A stretch of DNA of 34,552 nucleotides from Alphaproteobacteria bacterium. GTDB taxonomy: Bacteria > Pseudomonadota > Alphaproteobacteria > GCA-2731375. Shown here in pieces: positions 1 through 8,459 of this stretch (position 1 is its first letter; the number at the start of each line of letters is the position of its first letter). Made by a program: the position numbers and the translations under genes. The notes under the pieces are model-generated. The model saw only the letters and a list, made by a program, of their open reading frames with translations. It was not told the DNA's origin and did no database searches. Location of the stretch: the NCBI GenBank assembly GCA_030746635.1, contig JASLMH010000033.1, forward strand, positions 1 to 34,552, written 5' to 3'.

Positions 1-10
1 AAGGTTACCC

Positions 11-50
11 TCATGCTGAGGAGGGCGCGGAGCGCCCGTCTCGAAGCATG
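11..50. repeat. REP-like palindromic repeat, copy 1
   Basis: A 40-bp element with nested inverted repeats: outer CATGCT/AGCATG and inner GGGCG/CGCCC. It is identical base for base to 32612-32651, and weaker similarity continues about 17 bp further in both copies (to about 67 here). It lies 28 bp beyond the stop of the reverse-strand transporter gene. The other copy sits in the same orientation 31 bp beyond a reverse-strand stop. Such extragenic palindromes are common in alphaproteobacteria and may act as 3' mRNA structures or terminators; that role is inferred. Confidence 0.75.
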
Positions 51-78
51 CCTATGGGTCAGTTTTATTGCACTTGGT

Positions 79-1020
79 TCAACTCGCCGATTTCGCCGTC
101 CCCTTGGTAACCATCCGGCCGCGCCTCAGGCGCGCCTCGCGGAAGGCGATGTAGGTGGTCGAGGCGAAGATCACCGAACCACCGACCCAGGTCCAAACCT
201 CGGGCACCTCCGCGAACACCACGTAACCGATGGCGCTGGCCCAGATCAGGCGGACGAAGTCGAACGGCAGGATCGCCGTCGTCTCGGCATGCTTGAACGC
301 CTCGGCCATGGCCAGGTGCCCCAGGGTGCCGCAGGCGCCCATGACCACGAACAATCCCAACAACTCCCAGGTCGGCCATTGCCAGAAAAACAATGCCGCC
401 ACGGCGGTGAACGGGGCCAGGAACAGGCTTTGATAGGTGGTGATGGTGACGGCTGAATCGGTCCGGGTGAGGACCTTGATGATCAGCATGGCACAGGCCC
501 AGATCGCCGAGGAGGCCAGCACCAGCATGGCGCCCAGGTCCAAGGCCACCATGCCGGGCCGGATGATGATCATGGCGCCGGCGAACCCGATGACCAGGGC
601 GGCGATGCGGCGGGCCCTGATCCGCTCGCCCAGGAAGACGATGGCGCCGATGGTGGCGAACAAGGGCGCCGAGAAGCTGACCGCCGACAATTTCGCCAGC
701 GGCGAGATGCTGAGCGCGTAGAAGAACATCAGCATGGCGAACACCTGGATGCAGCCGCGAATGGCATGCAGATGGAATTTCCGGGTCCGCAACACGCCGC
801 GACCTCGGCGCCAGAAAATCGGCGTCAGGACCAGCAGTCCGAAGATGTTGCGGAAGAACGCCACTTCGAAGGGATGCATGTCGCCGGTGGTCGCGGCATA
901 ACGGATCACCGTGTGCATCGAGGTGAAGCACAGGGTGGAAAACAGGATCAAGGCGATCGCGCGGGACTGTGGCGACAGACGCGCCAACAAGCCCTGAAGG
1001 GCGGCAAAGGGGGAGATCAT
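79..1020 (-). CDS. DMT-superfamily transporter (EamA family)
   Basis: This 313-residue inner-membrane protein has about ten hydrophobic segments arranged as two repeated EamA halves, the usual size for drug/metabolite transporters. Visible family features are the early FSTLCFTSMHTVIRYAA helix, the FEVAFFRNIFG stretch after helix 2, and the GERIRARRIAALVIGFAG stretch near the end of the first half. Such proteins export amino acids, metabolites or drugs, but the substrate cannot be predicted. The ATG at 1020 has only a weak ribosome site, so the exact start is uncertain. The gene is divergent from the VOC gene at 1137, and the 116 bp between them must hold both promoters; I see no clear consensus there. 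Confidence 0.9.
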   Translation of the reverse strand: MISPFAALQGLLARLSPQSRAIALILFSTLCFTSMHTVIRYAATTGDMHPFEVAFFRNIFGLLVLTPIFWRRGRGVLRTRKFHLHAIRGCIQVFAMLMFFYALSISPLAKLSAVSFSAPLFATIGAIVFLGERIRARRIAALVIGFAGAMIIIRPGMVALDLGAMLVLASSAIWACAMLIIKVLTRTDSAVTITTYQSLFLAPFTAVAALFFWQWPTWELLGLFVVMGACGTLGHLAMAEAFKHAETTAILPFDFVRLIWASAIGYVVFAEVPEVWTWVGGSVIFASTTYIAFREARLRRGRMVTKGTAKSAS

Positions 1021-1136
1021 GACGGCGGCAACCTACTCGCTGGCACGGTGAGCGACAAGTTTCACCGGCGCATGGCACCTATGCGCCCGGCGCGCTTCGG
1101 GGCTATGCTGAGGCAGCAAGGCAGGGAGGTTTCGCC

Positions 1137-1589
1137 ATGGCCGGATTCCGGGTGCTCGCCACCAACCACACCAGCTTCACCGTCTCGGACCTCGACCGCA
1201 GCATCGGCTTTTTCACCGAGGCCCTGGGGTTCGAACTGCTCAACCGGTCAATGCGCGATCCCAAGGCGGTGGAGCAGATCTCCGGCGTGCCCGGCGCCGA
1301 TATCGAGGTCGCCTACATCCAGGGTCCCGGCCACCGCCTGGAACTGATCCAGTACCACGGCCCGGCCGAACGCGGCGAGGTGGTCTGCCAACCCTGCGAT
1401 ACCGGCTTCGCCCATGTCGCCTACGACGTCGACGACGTGGATGCCGCCGTCGCCGCCGCCGACGGCCACCATGTGCGGCCGATCGGATCGATCACGGTGA
1501 TCGACAAGGGCCCCAACGCCGGCGGCCGGGTGGTCTATCTGCGCGATCCCGACGGCGTCACCATCGAATTCATCCAGAAGCCAACCTAG
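1137..1589 (+). CDS. VOC-family metalloprotein (glyoxalase/dioxygenase fold)
   Basis: A 150-residue protein made of two beta-alpha-beta-beta-beta modules, the minimal vicinal-oxygen-chelate subunit. Candidate metal ligands fall at the expected places: His11 (NHTSFTV), Glu69 (HRLELIQ), His93 (GFAHVAYDVDD) and Glu144 (GVTIEFIQ). This pattern resembles glyoxalase I and methylmalonyl-CoA epimerase more than extradiol dioxygenases, but the reaction cannot be assigned. The start is well supported by GGGAGG seven bases before ATG. The gene ends 10 bp from the end of the TRAP large permease gene, tail to tail, so there is almost no room for separate terminators. Confidence 0.88.
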   Translation: MAGFRVLATNHTSFTVSDLDRSIGFFTEALGFELLNRSMRDPKAVEQISGVPGADIEVAYIQGPGHRLELIQYHGPAERGEVVCQPCDTGFAHVAYDVDDVDAAVAAADGHHVRPIGSITVIDKGPNAGGRVVYLRDPDGVTIEFIQKPT

Positions 1590-1599
1590 CCGAAAACAA

Positions 1600-3186
1600 C
1601 TAGCCGAAGATCACTTTCGGCAACCAGGTCGTCAGGGCCGGGAAGATCGAAAGGATCACCAGGCCCAGCACCTGAATGGCCACGAATGGGATGACGCCCT
1701 TGTAGATCTGCAGCGTGGAGACCGAATCCGGCGCCACGCCGCGCAGGTAGAACAAGGCGAACCCGAACGGCGGCGTCAGGAACGAGGTCTGCAGGTTGAC
1801 CGCGATCATGATACCCAGCCAGACCGGATTGAGGTCCATCTGCAACAGGATCGGCGCCACGATGGGCACGACAACGAATGTGATCTCGATGAAATCGAGG
1901 AAGAAGCCCATCAGGAACATGATCAGCATGACCACCAGCATCGCCCCGAAGGTACCGCCGGGCAGCGATGTCAGGAAGGCGTGCACCATATCGTCGCCGC
2001 CGAGACCGCGGAACACCGAGGAGAATAGCTGGGCGCCAATGACGATGCCGAATACCATGGCGCTGATCTTGGTGGTGGATTGCATCACTTCGTGCAACGC
2101 CCTGGTTCGATAGACCCGCACCAAACTGACCCAAATACCCCAAATCAAAACGCCGCAGCCCGTGACCGCGACCGCGATTCCGATCATGTCGCCGGTCGGG
2201 ATCTCGTCGCGGGCCACTCGCAGATCCAGGTTCGCGGTCATGATCAGAATGAAGATCAGCGCCAGGGACGCCAGATAAACCGGCCAGGGCGCTTCCGGCT
2301 TTAGCCGCAGACCGCCCAATAGGGTGGCACCGATGGCGCCGACGGCGGCAGCCTCGGTTGGCGTGGCGATGCCGGCCAGGATCGAACCCAATACCATCAG
2401 GATGAGGACGATCGGCGCGACAAGGGCGTTGAACATCCGGATTTTGAGTTCGCGAGGGCTGAGCCCAGCCATCAATTCATCCTTGGGGATGGGCGGCGAG
2501 GATTCGGGTTTCCACCAGGCGTAAAACAGCTGGTAGAGGATATACATACCCACCAAACCCAGGCCCGGGATCATCGCGCCCGCGAACAGATCGCCCACTG
2601 AAACCGGGTCCGGAGCGAAATTGCCGAGGATCCGCTGTGCCTCCTGATAGGCATTGGAAATCTGATCGCCCAGCACCACCAGGACGATCGACGGCGGAAT
2701 GATCTGGCCCAAGGTTCCGGAAGCGCAAATCGAGCCGCAGGCGAGCGAGGGGTCGTAGCCGCGCCGCAGCATGGTCGGCAACGACAAAAGCCCCATTGTC
2801 ACGACGGTGGCGCCAACGATACCGGTGGAAGCGGCGAGCAGGGCGCCGACGACGGAGACGGAGATACCCAAGCCGCCGCGCAAGGAACCGAACAGCATGC
2901 CCATGGTATCGAGCAGTTCTTCGGCGACCTTGGAACGCTCCAGCATCACGCCCATGAACACGAACAGCAGCGGCACCGCCAGCAGCACCTCGCTGATCAT
3001 GGCGTTGCCGAATATCCGGTTCGGGAAAATTCCGATGAACGCCAAATCGAAGATGCCGAACATATAGCTGGCGCCAGCTACCAACAGTGCCGTTCCGGCC
3101 AGCGCGAAGGCGACGGGAAAGCCCGTCATCAACAGAATACAGACGCCGAAGAACATAATGACGACGAAGACTTCACCACCGGTCAT
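1600..3186 (-). CDS. dctM: TRAP transporter large permease (DctM type)
   Basis: A 528-residue polytopic membrane protein, the ion-coupled channel subunit of a TRAP uptake system. Longer open reading is possible upstream, but the chosen ATG at 3186 overlaps the dctQ stop as ATGA and gives the expected hydrophobic start (MTGGEVFVVIMFFGVCILL). DctM landmarks include GSICASGTLGQIIPPSIVLV and, near the end, NLQTSFLTPPFGFALFYLRG. At 528 residues it is longer than the usual ~425-residue DctM. The excess is in the middle (about residues 230-370) and matches the larger permeases of the mannitol/chloroaromatic/keto-acid TRAP subgroup (COG4664). It is the last gene of the dctP-dctQ-dctM operon. Confidence 0.93.
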   Translation of the reverse strand: MTGGEVFVVIMFFGVCILLMTGFPVAFALAGTALLVAGASYMFGIFDLAFIGIFPNRIFGNAMISEVLLAVPLLFVFMGVMLERSKVAEELLDTMGMLFGSLRGGLGISVSVVGALLAASTGIVGATVVTMGLLSLPTMLRRGYDPSLACGSICASGTLGQIIPPSIVLVVLGDQISNAYQEAQRILGNFAPDPVSVGDLFAGAMIPGLGLVGMYILYQLFYAWWKPESSPPIPKDELMAGLSPRELKIRMFNALVAPIVLILMVLGSILAGIATPTEAAAVGAIGATLLGGLRLKPEAPWPVYLASLALIFILIMTANLDLRVARDEIPTGDMIGIAVAVTGCGVLIWGIWVSLVRVYRTRALHEVMQSTTKISAMVFGIVIGAQLFSSVFRGLGGDDMVHAFLTSLPGGTFGAMLVVMLIMFLMGFFLDFIEITFVVVPIVAPILLQMDLNPVWLGIMIAVNLQTSFLTPPFGFALFYLRGVAPDSVSTLQIYKGVIPFVAIQVLGLVILSIFPALTTWLPKVIFG

Positions 3187-3731
3187 AGGTGCGCCTCCCC
3201 CTCCGGCTCGGGTTCGATGGCGGGTCCCTTGATCCCCGTCATCACGAACAACGCGTTCGTCGCCATCGAAAAGCCCTGCAGCGCCAGCAGCAGCGGGAAG
3301 GCCAGGATGGTCGCCTTGAGGGCCCAGAACGGCATGAAAGTGCCTTCCGGCGAACCTTCCCAGACCCGGACGGCGGCGGCGACGTAGACCCAGGATTTCC
3401 AGGTCATCACGGCGCATAACGGCCAGAGAAATACGATGACGCCGAAGAAATCGACGATCGCCTTGGTTTTCGGTCGGGCGGAGCCGTAAAAGATATCGAC
3501 GCGGACGTGGCCGTCATGCAACAGGGTGTAGCCGGCGGCGACCAGGAACACGATCGAATGCATGAACAGGATCGATTCCTGCATGGGGATGAATCCAACG
3601 CCGAACACATACCGCAAGACCACGACGGTGAACTGCACCAGCACCATCAACAAGGCCAGCCACGCCACGGCCCGGCCGATGTGCTCGTTCAACAAATCGA
3701 TCCACCGGGAAATCGTCGCTAGACCGGACAC
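3183..3731 (-). CDS. dctQ: TRAP transporter small permease (DctQ type)
   Basis: This 182-residue protein has four predicted membrane helices, as expected for the small TRAP subunit that partners DctM. Hydrophobic segments are visible from about residue 20 (AVAWLALLMVLVQFTVVVL), around 55 (SIVFLVAAGYTLL), around 95 and around 135. The DctQ signature is the loop YTLLHDGHVRVDIFYG, where the HVRVDIFY core is strongly conserved. The acidic, charged C-terminus (EPEPEGEAHL) would be cytoplasmic. The stop overlaps the dctM start by four bases, which suggests translational coupling. A 180-bp gap containing a stem-loop separates it from dctP upstream. Confidence 0.93.
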   Translation of the reverse strand: MSGLATISRWIDLLNEHIGRAVAWLALLMVLVQFTVVVLRYVFGVGFIPMQESILFMHSIVFLVAAGYTLLHDGHVRVDIFYGSARPKTKAIVDFFGVIVFLWPLCAVMTWKSWVYVAAAVRVWEGSPEGTFMPFWALKATILAFPLLLALQGFSMATNALFVMTGIKGPAIEPEPEGEAHL

Positions 3732-3844
3732 CTAAACTCTCCCCTTCACAGGATTTGCCATCGCGGCGACGCCTATCGCCCCTTGGCCAGCCTGCAAGAC
3801 CCGGCCTCGCGAATGGGGCAACAAGAACGGCCCGGGATACGGCC

Positions 3845-3871
3845 GGCCCGCGCCGATGTGCGACGCGGGCC
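3845..3871 (-). other. Stem-loop between dctP and dctQ
   Basis: GGCCCGCG at 3845-3852 pairs with CGCGGGCC at 3864-3871 across an 11-base loop. The hairpin lies about 40 bp past the dctP stop and before dctQ, with no run of T after it on the transcribed strand. A strong 3' hairpin after the binding-protein gene of a transport operon usually stabilises that segment or attenuates read-through, giving more binding protein than permease. That function is inferred. Confidence 0.5.
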
Positions 3872-3911
3872 CCGTAGAATTCACGATCGTCTACTGAAAG
3901 ACGCCGTGGAC

Positions 3912-5015
3912 TCAGGCGTACTTGAACGGCAGTAGCCGGGCATTCATGAAGCCCTGCTCGCCGATCTTCGCCCAGGATATGGCCTGCTTCCGGTAATTGA
4001 TGAAGCTGTCATAGATCTTTTTCGACTTGGCGTCGGTGTTGCCGACGTCGGCCACCACCTTACCGGCGATCTCGCCGATCTTGATCAGCATCTCGTCCGG
4101 ATAGCGGTGCATCTTCACGCCATGTTTGGTCAGCAGCACGTTCAGCGAGCCAAGATTCCGGGCATTGAACTCAGCGCCCTGGATCATGGCCTCGGCCTCG
4201 ATCGCCATCGTGACCAAGAGCTGGTCATCCTTGCTCAAGCTGTCCCATAGCTTTTTGTTCATGGCAAAGCTGCCGCAAGTCCCCGGCTCATGGAAGCCCG
4301 GATAGTAATAGTGCTTGGTGATCTTGTGGAAACCGAAGGCCAGATCATGCCACGGCCCAACCCATTCGGCCGCGTCGATCGCACCCGATGCCAGGGCCGG
4401 ATAGATTTCCGCCACCGGCAGGTTGACCACGGTGACGCCCAGGGCGCGCAGAACCTCGCCGCCGATTCCCGGCATGCGGAATTTCAGGCCCTTGAAATCG
4501 TCCAGCTTCTGGATCGGCTTGCGGTACCAGCCGCCCATCTGGGTGCCGGTGCTGGCGCCCAGGAACCCCTTCAGGCCGAAATCGGCCGAAAGATCGTCCC
4601 AAAGCTCCTGCCCGCCGCCATATTTCATCCAGGCGTGGGTTTCCAACCCGGTCAGGCCATAGGGCACGGCGGTAAAGAAGTTGAAGCCCTTGTGCTTGCC
4701 CTGCCAATAATATTCCGCCGACATGTACATATCGGCATCGCCCGAGCTAGCCGCGTCGAATACACCGAACGGCGGCACCAGTTCCCCGCCGCCATAAACC
4801 TTGACACTGATCTTACCACCCGAAAGCTGGGTGATGCGCTTGGCGACCCGCTGACCCGAGGTCCCCAGGCCGGGCGCGTTCAATGGCCAGGACATGGCCA
4901 ATTTCCATTGCTTCATGCCCTGCGAGATAGCCGGCGTCGGGAAATTGGACGCCGCCGCGGCCGCGGTGGCAACACCGGCGGTGGCGGCACCCTTGATAAA
5001 TGTACGTCGTTTCAT
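3912..5015 (-). CDS. dctP: TRAP transporter substrate-binding protein (TakP-like, Tat-exported)
   Basis: A 367-residue periplasmic binding protein. The N-terminus KRRTFIKGAATAG is a twin-arginine signal followed by a short hydrophobic stretch, with cleavage likely near residue 32. KFRMPG at 179-183 contains Arg180, matching the arginine that binds the substrate carboxylate in DctP proteins, and DAAEWVGPWHD at 214-224 matches the TakP/FcbT1 (COG4663) group that binds alpha-keto and hydroxy acids. The ligand is therefore probably an organic acid; which one is unknown. The start has GGAGGAAG upstream. The 190 bp before it contain a perfect 13-bp palindrome, CGTCGTGACGACG at 5061-5073, which could be an operator. 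The SDR gene lies upstream on the same strand. Confidence 0.93.
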   Translation of the reverse strand: MKRRTFIKGAATAGVATAAAAASNFPTPAISQGMKQWKLAMSWPLNAPGLGTSGQRVAKRITQLSGGKISVKVYGGGELVPPFGVFDAASSGDADMYMSAEYYWQGKHKGFNFFTAVPYGLTGLETHAWMKYGGGQELWDDLSADFGLKGFLGASTGTQMGGWYRKPIQKLDDFKGLKFRMPGIGGEVLRALGVTVVNLPVAEIYPALASGAIDAAEWVGPWHDLAFGFHKITKHYYYPGFHEPGTCGSFAMNKKLWDSLSKDDQLLVTMAIEAEAMIQGAEFNARNLGSLNVLLTKHGVKMHRYPDEMLIKIGEIAGKVVADVGNTDAKSKKIYDSFINYRKQAISWAKIGEQGFMNARLLPFKYA

Positions 5016-5205
5016 AGGATTTCTTCCTCCCTGATCCTACTGCGACATCTTGGAGAGCCTCGTCGTGACGACGCCCCCATGGGCGCAGCCAAGCAGTCGA
5101 GCTGCCAGTTGGCGCCCCTCCCAGACTGCGATGGCGAAAAGCTTAGTCGCCGTGCCGGCCGGGCGCAACGGCTCATCACCTTGGCGCAGGCCGGCCCGAG
5201 GCCAT

Positions 5206-5970
5206 TCAGCTCAGGTGCATGCCGCTGTCGCTGACCACCACCTGGCCGGTCATGTTGGCATCGCCGTCCAGGAAGAACAGGATCGAGCGGGCGATATCCA
5301 CCGCCTCGCCCTGCCGGCGCAGCGGCGCTTTTTGTTGGTAGTCGCGGCCGATCTGCCGCCAGCGTTCGCTCGGCATCCGCTGTTGCAGGAACGCTGTCGT
5401 CACCCAGCCGGGGCAGATGGCATTGACGCGAATTTCCGGCGCCAGGGTCCTGGCCAGCGCCAGGGTCAGGGTATTCATCGCCCCTTTCGACGCGGCATAG
5501 GCGATCGAGCTGCCGACGCCGTAGACGCCGGCGGCCGAGGACACGTTGACGATGGCGCCGTCGCCAAGCTGCCGCATCGGCGTCGCGACGGCCCGCGCCA
5601 TCTGGTAGGCGCCGATCACGTTGACGGCGTAGATCCTCTGGAAATCCTCGGCGTCCAGGCCTTCGAGATCGGCGTGCTGGACAACCTTGGTGATGCCGGC
5701 GTTGTTGACCAGGCCGTCGATGCGGCCCCAGCGCGCCAGCACCGCCGCGACCGTGTCGCGACAGGCACGGTCGTCCGCAACGTCGCCCTGGACCAGCATC
5801 GCCTGGCCGCCCGCCGCCTGGCAGGCGTCCAGGATGGCCTCCGCGCCAGCCTGGTTGGCGGCGTAGTTGATCGCCACCCGGCTGCCCCGGCCGGCCAGCA
5901 TTTCCGCCGTCGCCGCCCCGATGCCCGACGATCCGCCGGTGACCAACACCACCGCTTCCGCGAAGTCCAT
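5206..5970 (-). CDS. SDR-family NAD(P)-dependent oxidoreductase (FabG-like)
   Basis: A 254-residue classical short-chain dehydrogenase. Cofactor-binding TGGSSGIG is at 11-18, NNAG at 89-92, and the catalytic Ser145, Tyr158 and Lys162 are present (VNVSSAAG, YAASKG), followed by CPGW. It probably oxidises or reduces a hydroxy/keto group on a small metabolite, perhaps one brought in by the adjacent TRAP system. Two ATGs are adjacent (5973 and 5970); the second has GGGAGG five bases upstream and is preferred. It is upstream of dctP on the same strand and divergent from the Liv operon, so the 281-bp intergenic region may control both directions. Confidence 0.9.
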   Translation of the reverse strand: MDFAEAVVLVTGGSSGIGAATAEMLAGRGSRVAINYAANQAGAEAILDACQAAGGQAMLVQGDVADDRACRDTVAAVLARWGRIDGLVNNAGITKVVQHADLEGLDAEDFQRIYAVNVIGAYQMARAVATPMRQLGDGAIVNVSSAAGVYGVGSSIAYAASKGAMNTLTLALARTLAPEIRVNAICPGWVTTAFLQQRMPSERWRQIGRDYQQKAPLRRQGEAVDIARSILFFLDGDANMTGQVVVSDSGMHLS

Positions 5971-6047
5971 CATCACCTCCCAATTCAGGCCAAATGCTAC
6001 CGGCCGACAGCTTGCCGGATCGCCGCCGGCCCGGCCAGCACCAAGCG

Positions 6048-6117
6048 ATACTGTTGGCCGGGCAAACAATTACGCCTTGCTCCCGCGGCATGGCCACGCA
6101 TACTGTCTGGCCAGGCA
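6048..6117. promoter_or_regulatory. Pair of imperfect direct repeats, candidate operator
   Basis: ATACTGTTGGCCGGGCA at 6048-6064 recurs as ATACTGTCTGGCCAGGCA at 6100-6117. The copies differ by one inserted base and one substitution, and start 52 bp apart, close to five helical turns. They lie in the divergent region between the SDR and Liv genes and upstream of a possible forward promoter at 6142. Spacing and position fit cooperative binding by a transcription factor. No regulator gene is present in the window, so the partner is unknown. Confidence 0.4.
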
Positions 6118-6141
6118 GCGGATCGCCGTTGTGAACGGCGC

Positions 6142-6170
6142 TTTAGACCGGCAGCGCGATTCGCTAGTAT
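6142..6170 (+). promoter_or_regulatory. Candidate sigma-70 promoter of the Liv operon
   Basis: TTTAGA (6142-6147), a 17-bp spacer, then TAGTAT (6165-6170). Each hexamer matches four of six consensus positions and the spacing is optimal. Transcription would start near 6177, leaving a leader of about 75 nt before the binding-protein ATG at 6252. This is a by-eye consensus match only. Confidence 0.3.
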
Positions 6171-6251
6171 TGCAGCCGGCGCGGGATCGGACTTGGTTTC
6201 GAAATCGCGCCTGTTGGGTGACTGCCCTAAATAGATCGGGAGGACTTGGGG

Positions 6252-7415
6252 ATGTCGAAACGAATTCTGGCCCTGGCCGCGGCGGTTGCCGTCGCCGCCA
6301 CGCCGGTCGCCGCCGAAACCGTGAAAGTCGGTTTCATCACCACGCTTTCCGGCCCGGCCGGGATCATCGGCAAGCCGATGAAGAACGCCTTCGAACTGGG
6401 CATGGAACATGTCGGCGGCAAGCTCGGCGGCATGGATACCGAGATCATCTATGGCGATGATCAGCGCAAACCGGACGTCGCCAAGCAACTGGCCAACAAG
6501 CTGATCAAACGCGATCGGGTGCATTTCATCGCCGGCATCATCTGGTCGAACCTGTTGATGGCGATCCACGCGCCGGTGACCCGCTCCAACACCTTCCTGA
6601 TCAGCTCCAACGCCGGCCCCTCGCCGATCGCCGGCAAGCGCTGCTCGGACAATTTCTTCAACGTTGCCTTTCAGAACGACATGATGCCCGAGGCCATGGG
6701 CAAGTACCTGAGCGAAAAGGGCATCAAGAACGTCTACACCCTGTCGCCGAACTATCAGGCCGGCAAGGACATGATCAAGGGCTTCAAGCGCTACTACAAA
6801 GGCAAGATGATCGGCGAGGTCTATACCAAGCTGGGCCAGAAGGACTATCAGGCGGAGATCTCGGCCCTGCGCGCGGCCAAACCGGAGGCCGTCTTCATCT
6901 TCCTGCCGGGCGGCATGGGTATCAACTTCATGAAGCAGTACGCCCAGGCCGGCCTGCGGGGCAAGCTGCCGCTGTACACCGCCTATTCCGTCGACGCCAT
7001 CACCCTGCCGGCCCTGAAGGACGCGGCCCTGGGCATCTATGGCGCCCAGCACTGGACGCCGGACCTGGGCAATTCGGTGAGCCGCCGGTTCGTCGCCGAA
7101 TACCAAAAGAAGTACGGCAAGACGCCATCGTTCTATGCCGCGCAGGCCTATGACACGGTGATGTTCCTGGACCACGCCATCCGCCAGGCCGGCGGCGTCG
7201 GTGATCGCGCCAAGCTGCGCACGGCCATGCGGGCGGGCGATTTCCCGACCACCCGGGGCTCGTTCAAGTTCAACACCAACCACTTCCCGGTGCAGAACAT
7301 CTACCTGCGCCAGGCGATCAAGAACGACAAGGGCGCCTATGTGAACCAGACCAAGGGCGTGATCCTGTCGGCCCATGGCGATTCCTACGCCAAGGACTGC
7401 AAGATGAAGCGGTAG
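6252..7415 (+). CDS. Liv-type ABC transporter substrate-binding protein
   Basis: A 387-residue periplasmic protein of the LivK/Peripla_BP_6 class. The first 21 residues are a Sec signal peptide (MSKRILALAAAV..., cleavage after AVAA before ETVKVGF). The mature protein opens with the typical VKVGFITTLSGPAGIIGKP, and the second lobe has KDMIKGFKRYYKG and YTAYSVDAITLPALK. Although called branched-chain amino acid binders, these proteins also take aromatic acids, amides and urea, so the ligand is open. A TTG in frame lies two codons earlier, but the ATG has GGAGG at eight bases and is preferred. It heads the operon with livH, livM, livG and livF. Confidence 0.92.
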   Translation: MSKRILALAAAVAVAATPVAAETVKVGFITTLSGPAGIIGKPMKNAFELGMEHVGGKLGGMDTEIIYGDDQRKPDVAKQLANKLIKRDRVHFIAGIIWSNLLMAIHAPVTRSNTFLISSNAGPSPIAGKRCSDNFFNVAFQNDMMPEAMGKYLSEKGIKNVYTLSPNYQAGKDMIKGFKRYYKGKMIGEVYTKLGQKDYQAEISALRAAKPEAVFIFLPGGMGINFMKQYAQAGLRGKLPLYTAYSVDAITLPALKDAALGIYGAQHWTPDLGNSVSRRFVAEYQKKYGKTPSFYAAQAYDTVMFLDHAIRQAGGVGDRAKLRTAMRAGDFPTTRGSFKFNTNHFPVQNIYLRQAIKNDKGAYVNQTKGVILSAHGDSYAKDCKMKR

Positions 7416-7445
7416 GTCGACCGACCCTTATCCAGGGTGTGGTTG

Positions 7446-7469
7446 CGAGGGCGCCTGCGGGCGCCCTCG
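7446..7469 (+). other. Stem-loop after the Liv binding-protein gene
   Basis: CGAGGGCGCC (7446-7455) pairs perfectly with GGCGCCCTCG (7460-7469) around a TGCG tetraloop. It lies 30 bp past the binding-protein stop and 54 bp before livH, with no T-run after it. A complete terminator is therefore unlikely; mRNA stabilisation or partial attenuation that favours the binding protein is the likely role, as inferred for the hairpin after dctP. Confidence 0.6.
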
Positions 7470-7523
7470 ACGCACCATAATCATCGATTGCCGAACCGAC
7501 CGGATTTCCGTTAGGAAACCGCC

Positions 7524-8447
7524 ATGGATCCATTGCTGCTTTTGGAGCAGGCATTCAACGGATTGCAGTTCGGCGTAATGCTGTTCCTGATCGCCGCCGG
7601 CCTGACCCTGGTGTTCGGCATCATGGACCTGGTCAACCTGGCGCATGGTTCGCTGGTGATGATCGGCGCCTACCTGGCGACCACCTTCATCGGCTGGACG
7701 GATTCGTTCATCCTCGGTCTGCTGCTGGCGATCCCGGCGATGTTCCTGGTCGGCGTCGTGGTGGAAGTGATCGTGCTGCGCACCCTGTATCTGCGCAACC
7801 ATCTGGATCAGGTGCTGGCGACCTTCGGCCTGATCCTGTTCTTCAACGAGATCATACGCATCATCTGGGGCCCGATCTCGCTGTATTCCGGCCTGCCCGA
7901 CTACCTCTCGGGCCACGTCGAGATCATTCCCGGCGCGCCCTATCCGGTGTTCCGGCTGCTGATCATCGCCGTCGGCCTGCTGGTCGCCCTGGCGATCTAC
8001 CTGATCGTCGCCCGCACCCGGCTGGGCATGCTGATCCGGGCCGGCGCCTCCAACAACGAGATGGTCGGCGCCCTGGGCATCGACATCAAGCTGCTGTTCA
8101 CCCTGGTGTTCGCCCTGGGCGCCGTGTTCGCCGGCCTGGCCGGGATGATGTTGGGGCCATTGACCTCGGTCGAGCCAGGCATGGGCGAGCCGCTGCTGAT
8201 CCTGGCTTTCGTGGTCATCATCATCGGCGGTATCGGCTCGATCAGGGGCGCCTTCGTCGCCGCCATCGTGGTCGGCATGGTGGACACGGTGGGCCGGGTG
8301 TTCCTGCCGGTGGTGCTGCGCGCCTTTGTCTCGGACGCCGCCGCCGACACCGCCGGGCCGGCCCTGGCCTCGATGCTGATCTACATCCTGATGGCGGCGA
8401 TCCTGGTGGTGCGGCCCCGCGGGCTGTTCCCGGCCCGCACCGGCTAG
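7524..8447 (+). CDS. livH: Liv-type ABC transporter permease LivH
   Basis: A 307-residue polytopic membrane protein, close to the usual ~300 residues of LivH. The N-terminal NGLQFGVMLFLIAAGLTLVFGIMDLVNLAHG is the family signature, with the helix-2/loop motif VNLAHGSLVMIGAY. Near the C-terminal half, GAVFAGLAGMMLGPL and a glycine-rich IIIGGIGSIRGAF correspond to the region contacting the ATPase. It forms the membrane channel with LivM. AGGA about eight bases before the ATG is the ribosome site. livM follows after 12 bp. Confidence 0.94.
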   Translation: MDPLLLLEQAFNGLQFGVMLFLIAAGLTLVFGIMDLVNLAHGSLVMIGAYLATTFIGWTDSFILGLLLAIPAMFLVGVVVEVIVLRTLYLRNHLDQVLATFGLILFFNEIIRIIWGPISLYSGLPDYLSGHVEIIPGAPYPVFRLLIIAVGLLVALAIYLIVARTRLGMLIRAGASNNEMVGALGIDIKLLFTLVFALGAVFAGLAGMMLGPLTSVEPGMGEPLLILAFVVIIIGGIGSIRGAFVAAIVVGMVDTVGRVFLPVVLRAFVSDAAADTAGPALASMLIYILMAAILVVRPRGLFPARTG

Positions 8448-8459
8448 GCGGGCGAAGCA

